A stretch of 64,000 nucleotides of DNA from Lachnospiraceae bacterium (GTDB taxonomy: Bacteria; Bacillota; Clostridia; Lachnospirales; Lachnospiraceae), in the NCBI GenBank assembly GCA_017405805.1, contig JAFQZU010000039.1, forward strand, positions 1 to 64,000, read 5' to 3'. Positions within the stretch are counted from its first letter, which is position 1, and each line of letters starts with the position of its first letter. Positions 59,037 through 64,000 of this stretch are shown piece by piece. Made by a program: the position numbers and the translations under genes. The notes under the pieces were generated by a model that was given only the letters and a program-made list of their open reading frames with translations, ran no database searches and was not told where the DNA came from.

Positions 59037-61394
59037 ATGCGTGGTTTAATTGAAAGAATAAAGCAGTTTATCAGCCCCGGGGACACGGATCGCCGGGATA
59101 TTTCCATGTCCGGAACAGAGCAGTTCGACGACGGCCGCGGAAGCGGCGACGACCGCAGGGGAAACGGCGGCGGGAACGGCGGCGGCAATGACGGCTCCGG
59201 CAGCAGGGGGCCCTCGCGGCAGAACCTGCTGGTGATGCTGGTGGCCTCCATCGCGATGCTGGGCATCATCAGTTTCCTCATGAAGAGCGGGGAGGCCTCC
59301 TCCACGGTCATCCCCTACAACGAATTTCTGCAGATGGTGGACGAGGACAAGGTGGAGGCGGTCTATATCCAGTCCGACCGCCTGGAGATCCATCTCAAGG
59401 ATTCGGACGCCATGCTCTATACGGGCATGGCCGAAAACGAGACGACGCTGACACAGCGCATGCTGGAGAACGACGTGGAGATCCGGGGCTACATACCGGA
59501 CAGCTCCAGTATGATCATCTCCACCCTGGTGGCCTACGTGCTGCCCATCCTTTTGCTGTGGGTCTTTCTGGGCTTCGCTTTCCGGCGGATGGGAGGCGGC
59601 GGCCTGATGGGGAGCGTCGGCAAGAGCACGGCCAAGGAGTACGTGCAGAAGGATACCGGAATCACTTTTAAGGACGTGGCGGGCGAAGACGAGGCCAAGG
59701 AATCCCTGCAGGAGGTGGTGGATTTCCTCCACAATCCCGGCCGCTACGCCAGCATCGGCGCAAGGCTCCCCAAGGGGGCGCTCCTGGTGGGGCCTCCCGG
59801 AACGGGCAAAACGCTGCTGGCCAAGGCGGTGGCGGGCGAAGCCCACGTGCCCTTCTTTTCGCTGACCGGCTCCGATTTCATCGAGCTCTACGTCGGCGTC
59901 GGTGCGTCCCGCGTCCGCGACCTGTTTAAGGAGGCCAACAAGAACGCGCCCTGCATCATCTTCATCGACGAGATCGACGCCATCGGCAGAAGCCGCGACT
60001 CCCGCTACGGGGGAGGAAACGAGGAGCGCGAACAGACCCTGAACCAGCTGCTGTCCGAGATGGACGGCTTCGAGGCCTCCAAAGGCATCCTGATCATCGG
60101 GGCCACCAACCGGCCCGAGATCCTGGACAAGGCCCTGCTGCGCCCCGGCCGCTTCGACAGGCGCATCATCGTGGACCGCCCCGACCTCAAGGGCCGCGTG
60201 GAGATCCTCAAGGTGCACGCCAGAGACGTCAAAATGGACGAGACCGTGGACCTGCAGGAGATCGCCCTCGCGACCAGCGGCGCCGTCGGTTCGGACCTCG
60301 CCAATATGATCAACGAGGCGGCCATCAACGCCGTCAAGAACCGCCGCGAGTTCGTCAACCAGAAGGATCTCTTCGAGGCGGTGGAGCAGGTCCTTGTGGG
60401 CAAGGAGAAGAAGGACCGCGTCATGAACAAGCAGGAGCGCCGCATCGTGTCCTATCACGAGGTGGGGCACGCCCTGATCGCGGCGGTGCAGAAGAACTCC
60501 GAGCCCGTGCAGAAGATCACCATCATCCCCCGCACTATGGGCGCCCTGGGCTATGTCATGCAGGTGCCGGAGGAGGAGAAATACCTGAACACCAAGGCTG
60601 AGCTCCACGATATGATCGTGGGCCTTCTGGGCGGCCGCGCGGCCGAGGAGCTCAAGTTCGAGACCGTCACCACGGGCGCTTCCAACGACATCGAGCGCGC
60701 CACGGCCATCGCCAGGAACATGGTGACGCAGTACGGCATGAGCGACAAGTTCGGCCTGATGGGGCTGGCCACCGTGGAGAGCCAGTACCTGGAGGGGCGC
60801 GCCGTGCTCAACTGCAGCGACGTCACCGCGGCCGCGGTGGATGAGGAAGTGCGCCTTCTGATGGAGAAGTGCTACCGTGAGGCAAAGGAGATCCTCGAGA
60901 AGAACATGGACGCCATGGATCTGATCGCGGACCACCTGATCAAGGAGGAGACCATCACCGGCAAGGAGTTCATGAAGCTCTTCCGCAAGGCGAAGGGGCT
61001 GCCTGAGCCCGGGGAGTCCGGAGATGACAGGAGCGCGGACGCAGGCGATGCGGCGGCACCGGCAACTGCGGCAGCATCGGAAACCGCGGCGGCACCGGCA
61101 GCGGCGCAGGAGGGACAGGCCCTGCCCGGACCGGCACAGGCGCCGCAGGCGGATGGATCGCAGACGGAGAATGGACCGCAGGCGGATGCGGCCGGCGGGG
61201 AGACGCCCGCTGAAGAGGCCCCCGCGAAAGAGACCCCCGATGCAGAGACGCCCGCTACAGAGGCTCCCGCCGCTGAGGCGCCTGCAGAAGAGGCTCCCGC
61301 TGCAGAGGCACCTCATGACGAGGATCCCTCGCAGGACGACGAGGGCCGCGGACCCCGCGGAAGGTATTCCAAGGTCTGCCTGGAGGATCTTTGA
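59037..61394 (+). CDS. ftsH: ATP-dependent zinc metalloprotease FtsH with long low-complexity tail
   Basis: The 785-residue protein has an N-terminal acidic Gly-rich cytoplasmic segment (about 20-60), two membrane helices (about 67-84 and 163-183), the AAA module with Walker [12 protein letters not shown] (about 252), the second region of homology [13 protein letters not shown], and the zinc site HEVGH (about 473). It degrades membrane and short-lived proteins at the inner face. Residues from about 665 to 785 form a tail rich in Ala, Pro and Glu (runs such as [13 protein letters not shown]) not part of the enzyme. The start at 59037 follows AAGGAG; it leads an ftsH-uvrC-hprK unit. Confidence 0.95.
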   Translation: MRGLIERIKQFISPGDTDRRDISMSGTEQFDDGRGSGDDRRGNGGGNGGGNDGSGSRGPSRQNLLVMLVASIAMLGIISFLMKSGEASSTVIPYNEFLQMVDEDKVEAVYIQSDRLEIHLKDSDAMLYTGMAENETTLTQRMLENDVEIRGYIPDSSSMIISTLVAYVLPILLLWVFLGFAFRRMGGGGLMGSVGKSTAKEYVQKDTGITFKDVAGEDEAKESLQEVVDFLHNPGRYASIGARLPKGALLVGPPGTGKTLLAKAVAGEAHVPFFSLTGSDFIELYVGVGASRVRDLFKEANKNAPCIIFIDEIDAIGRSRDSRYGGGNEEREQTLNQLLSEMDGFEASKGILIIGATNRPEILDKALLRPGRFDRRIIVDRPDLKGRVEILKVHARDVKMDETVDLQEIALATSGAVGSDLANMINEAAINAVKNRREFVNQKDLFEAVEQVLVGKEKKDRVMNKQERRIVSYHEVGHALIAAVQKNSEPVQKITIIPRTMGALGYVMQVPEEEKYLNTKAELHDMIVGLLGGRAAEELKFETVTTGASNDIERATAIARNMVTQYGMSDKFGLMGLATVESQYLEGRAVLNCSDVTAAAVDEEVRLLMEKCYREAKEILEKNMDAMDLIADHLIKEETITGKEFMKLFRKAKGLPEPGESGDDRSADAGDAAAPATAAASETAAAPAAAQEGQALPGPAQAPQADGSQTENGPQADAAGGETPAEEAPAKETPDAETPATEAPAAEAPAEEAPAAEAPHDEDPSQDDEGRGPRGRYSKVCLEDL

Positions 61395-61416
61395 GAAGCC
61401 TTCGGACAGGTAAAAT

Positions 61417-63294
61417 ATGGCAAAACGTGATTTTAGCGAAGAACTGAAAAAACTGCCGGCCAGTCCCGGCGTTTACATCATGCGCGATTCGCAGGATTCG
61501 ATCATCTATGTGGGAAAGGCGGTCAACCTGCATAACCGCGTGCGGTCCTACTTTCGCAAGATCGTCGGGAGAGGGCCGCAGATCGACCGCATGGTCAGCC
61601 AGATCGAGCGCTTCGAGTACATCGTCACGGATTCGGAGCTGGAAGCGCTCATTCTGGAGAACAACCTGATCAAGGAGCATCGCCCCAAGTACAACACGAT
61701 GCTCAAGGACGACAAGACCTATCCGTATATAAAAGTGACCGTGGGAGAAGCGTTTCCGCGGATTTTTGTCGCGCGCCGCATGTTGAAGGACAAGGCGCGC
61801 TATTTTGGCCCTTACACCAGTGCGCAGAGCGTGCGGAGCACCATTGAGCTCCTCAACCGCATGTACGGGCTGCGCGACTGCAGGCGGGTCCTCCCGCGGG
61901 ATACAGGGAAGGAGCGGCCCTGCCTGAACTACCATATGGAACGGTGCTGCGGCCCCTGCAGCGGAGAGGTCTCCGAGGAGGCGTACCGGAAGAGGGTGGA
62001 TATGGCGCTCTCTTTTCTCGGGGGCAATTACAGCCCCGTGCTGAAGGACCTGCAGTCCCGCATGGAGAAGGCGGCGGAGGCGCTTGAATTCGAGCGGGCG
62101 GCTTCCTACCGGGACCTTCTGCAGAGCGTGCAGCAGGTGGCCCAGAAGCAGAAGATGTCCGAGAACATCGGCGAGAACCGGGATGTGCTGGGGATCGCGC
62201 TGGAGCCGGAGAACCCGGACGCCGACGGGGTCATCCAGACCTTCTTCATCCGGGACGGGCGGCTGATCGGGCGCGAGCATTTCTACATGACCCACGTGGG
62301 CGGCAGGCGCCCGGAGGACATCCTCTCCGAGTTCATCGCCCAGTTCTACGCGGGGACCCCCTTTATCCCCAGGGAGATCATGCTGCCCTGTAAGATCGCC
62401 GACGCAGCGCTCCTGGAGCAGTGGCTGACGTCAAAAAAGGGAAGCCGCGTGACGCTCTCGGTACCCGTGAAGGGGCGCAAGGAAAAGCTCGTGGAGCTGG
62501 CCCAGGAGAACGCCTCGATGATTCTCATGAAGGACCGGGAGCGGCTCAAACGGGAAGAGGGCAGGACCATAGGCGCCGTGAAGGAGATCGCGGAGCTCCT
62601 GGGCCTGCAGAAGGCGGACCGCATGGAGGCCTACGACATCTCCGATATCAGCGGTTTTGCCAACGTCGGCTCCATGGTGGTCTATGTGAAGGGAAAGCCC
62701 AAGCGGAGCGACTACCGCAAATTCCGGATCAGGAGCGTGGCCGGCCCCAACGACTACGCCTGTATGAAAGAGGTGCTGGAGCGGCGTTTCCGTCACGGTC
62801 TGCGTCAGCAGGCAGACGAGGAGACGGGGAGCTTTTCGAGCTTTCCGGACGTCCTTCTCATGGACGGCGGCAGGGGGCAGGTCAACATCGCCCTGCAGGT
62901 GCTGGAGGAGCTGGGACTGGATATCCCGGTCTGCGGCATGGTCAAGGACGACAATCACCGGACCCGGGGCCTGTACTATCAGAACCGGGAGATCCCCATT
63001 GACCGGAAGGGCGAGGGCTTTAAGCTGATCACGCGGATCCAGGACGAGGCCCACCGCTTCGCCATCGAGTATCACCGGTCCCTGCGGAGCAAGGCACAGG
63101 TGGCCTCGCGCCTGGACGAGATCCCCGGCGTGGGACCGGCCAGGAAGAAGGCTCTGATGGGGCACTTCAGCTCGATCGACGAGATCGCGCGGGCGGACAC
63201 GGAGGAGCTGGCGAAGGTGCCGGGCATTTCCCCGGCGCAGGCAGAGGAGATCTACAGATTTTTTCACGCGGAGAAGACCGCGGAACAGGGGTGA
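61417..63294 (+). CDS. uvrC: Excinuclease ABC subunit C
   Basis: The 625-residue protein has the GIY-YIG domain at the N-terminus (SPGVYIMRDSQDSIIYVGKA, about 12-31), a UVR motif near 200 (MEKAAEALEFERAASYRD), the RNase H-like endonuclease domain (DISDISGFANVGSMVVY) and helix-hairpin-helix elements at the C-terminus (IPGVGPARKKALM, VPGISPAQAEEIY). It makes the dual incisions in nucleotide excision repair. It begins 22 bp after ftsH, and hprK follows at 2 bp. Confidence 0.95.
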   Translation: MAKRDFSEELKKLPASPGVYIMRDSQDSIIYVGKAVNLHNRVRSYFRKIVGRGPQIDRMVSQIERFEYIVTDSELEALILENNLIKEHRPKYNTMLKDDKTYPYIKVTVGEAFPRIFVARRMLKDKARYFGPYTSAQSVRSTIELLNRMYGLRDCRRVLPRDTGKERPCLNYHMERCCGPCSGEVSEEAYRKRVDMALSFLGGNYSPVLKDLQSRMEKAAEALEFERAASYRDLLQSVQQVAQKQKMSENIGENRDVLGIALEPENPDADGVIQTFFIRDGRLIGREHFYMTHVGGRRPEDILSEFIAQFYAGTPFIPREIMLPCKIADAALLEQWLTSKKGSRVTLSVPVKGRKEKLVELAQENASMILMKDRERLKREEGRTIGAVKEIAELLGLQKADRMEAYDISDISGFANVGSMVVYVKGKPKRSDYRKFRIRSVAGPNDYACMKEVLERRFRHGLRQQADEETGSFSSFPDVLLMDGGRGQVNIALQVLEELGLDIPVCGMVKDDNHRTRGLYYQNREIPIDRKGEGFKLITRIQDEAHRFAIEYHRSLRSKAQVASRLDEIPGVGPARKKALMGHFSSIDEIARADTEELAKVPGISPAQAEEIYRFFHAEKTAEQG

Positions 63295-63296
63295 GC

Positions 63297-64000
63297 ATGG
63301 ATTCAGTCAAGCTTTGTGAAGTCGTGGAGAAAATGCATCTCAGCAGCCTGACGCCTGAGATCGATATCAAAAAGAGAAAGGTGACGGTGGCGGACGTCAA
63401 CCGTCCGGCGCTGCAGATGGCGGGGTACTTTGAGCACTTCGCGGAAGGTCGGATCCAGATTATCGGCAAGGTGGAGCACTCCTACATGCTGCAGATGACG
63501 TCCGAGAGAAAAGAACACATCTACGAGCGCTTTTTCATGAACAATATTCCCTGCGTGGTGCTTTGCAGGGGGCTCATGCCGGGCGATATGTTCGTGCAGT
63601 ACGCCCGCAGGAACGGCGTGCCCATCTTCTCCACGGAGGAGGCCACCAGCAACTTCATGGCGGAACTCATCCGGTGGCTGAACGTGCGGCTGGCGCCCAG
63701 CATCACGGTGCACGGGGTCCTGGTGGACGTGTACGGCATCGGCGTCCTGATCACCGGCGAGAGCGGCATCGGTAAGTCCGAGGCGGCGCTGGAGCTGATC
63801 AAGAGAGGGCACAGGCTGGTGTCGGACGACGTGGTGGAGCTGCGCAAGGTGAGCGAAGTGACGCTGATCGGCAAGGCGCCCGAGGTGACAAAACACCTGA
63901 TCGAGCTGCGCGGCATCGGAATCGTGGACGTCAAAACCCTGTTCGGCGTATCCAGCGTCCGCGAGAGCCAGAGCGTTGACCTGGTGATCCAGCTGGAGGA
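63297..64000 (+). CDS. hprK: HPr kinase/phosphorylase (5' part)
   Basis: The reading frame from ATG 63297 stays open to the window end, giving about 234 residues of a roughly 310-residue protein. It contains the P-loop GESGIGKSE (about residues 155-163) followed by LVSDDVVEL, both diagnostic for HprK, and an N-terminal domain of the expected size. HprK phosphorylates Ser46 of HPr for carbon catabolite control. Its presence implies CcpA-type regulation, in keeping with the sugar loci. The C-terminus, with the K3 loop, is beyond the window. Confidence 0.93.
   Translation, partial: MDSVKLCEVVEKMHLSSLTPEIDIKKRKVTVADVNRPALQMAGYFEHFAEGRIQIIGKVEHSYMLQMTSERKEHIYERFFMNNIPCVVLCRGLMPGDMFVQYARRNGVPIFSTEEATSNFMAELIRWLNVRLAPSITVHGVLVDVYGIGVLITGESGIGKSEAALELIKRGHRLVSDDVVELRKVSEVTLIGKAPEVTKHLIELRGIGIVDVKTLFGVSSVRESQSVDLVIQLE

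Noticed and set aside
59046..61316. 756-codon frame antisense to ftsH
   Set aside because: Antisense shadow of FtsH without start signals or recognisable domains.

Overview
The window looks like a chromosomal segment of a Gram-positive clostridial bacterium, most likely a gut or rumen Lachnospiraceae-type Firmicute of moderate to high GC. The signs are strong GGAGG ribosome-binding sites, a LacI-controlled LplB/LplC sugar transporter, an ftsH-uvrC-hprK cluster, an EtfBA/acyl-CoA dehydrogenase/crotonase/CoA-transferase set, a tandem-aptamer glycine riboswitch, and many small operons separated by clear intrinsic terminators. No rRNA, tRNA, phage, transposase or CRISPR array was seen.

Layout. 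1-9.8 kb is a fructan/sucrose utilisation locus: LacI regulator, YesL and a small membrane protein on the minus strand, then divergently two permeases, a lipoprotein binding protein, a GH32 fructosidase and an MsmX-type ATPase. 9.8-14.6 kb holds small housekeeping or unknown genes: a frameshifted gene, thpR, DUF1292, an alpha/beta hydrolase, a cysteine hydrolase, an Rpn-family nuclease behind an attenuator-like leader, and a four-helix membrane protein. 14.7-19.7 kb carries a YCII protein, TGS-less thrS, a Nudix-GH13 fusion with a glycine-rich repeat insert, and an HD hydrolase. 19.8-22.2 kb has a cation-efflux transporter and adenosine deaminase, separated by a GC-rich 19-bp repeat array. 22.2-24.8 kb has a composite 69/80-bp tandem array between divergent add and glgA; GlgA has a long histone-H1-like N-terminal tail. 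24.8-29.5 kb has murT without gatD, a SHOCT protein and two CNNM/CorC-family membrane proteins.

29.6-40.8 kb is a carboxylate-CoA region: MarR regulator, etfBA, a GntP-like permease, enoyl-CoA hydratase, CoA-transferase, acyl-CoA dehydrogenase, a small membrane protein, a glycine riboswitch with its alanine/glycine symporter, and an iron-sulfur aldo/keto reductase. Together these could import a hydroxy- or unsaturated acid, activate it by CoA transfer, dehydrate it and reduce it with EtfAB. 40.8-41.2 kb holds nested inverted repeats and the 3' remnant of a second acyl-CoA dehydrogenase gene. 41.2-49.4 kb has a nuclease-ATPase fusion, a FeoA-FeoB fusion, coaX, nudC and recD2. 49.4-64 kb has a DUF3048 lipoprotein, a GH2-GH3-GtrA operon, an AI-2E family permease, DAHP synthase, ftsH, uvrC and the 5' part of hprK.

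The most unusual material is the phased repeat array upstream of glgA, the nested inverted repeats near 40.9 kb, the Nudix-GH13 fusion, the nuclease-ATPase fusion, and a recurring tendency of conserved enzymes (GlgA, FtsH, GH13, RecD2, MsmX, FeoB) to carry low-complexity inserts or tails.
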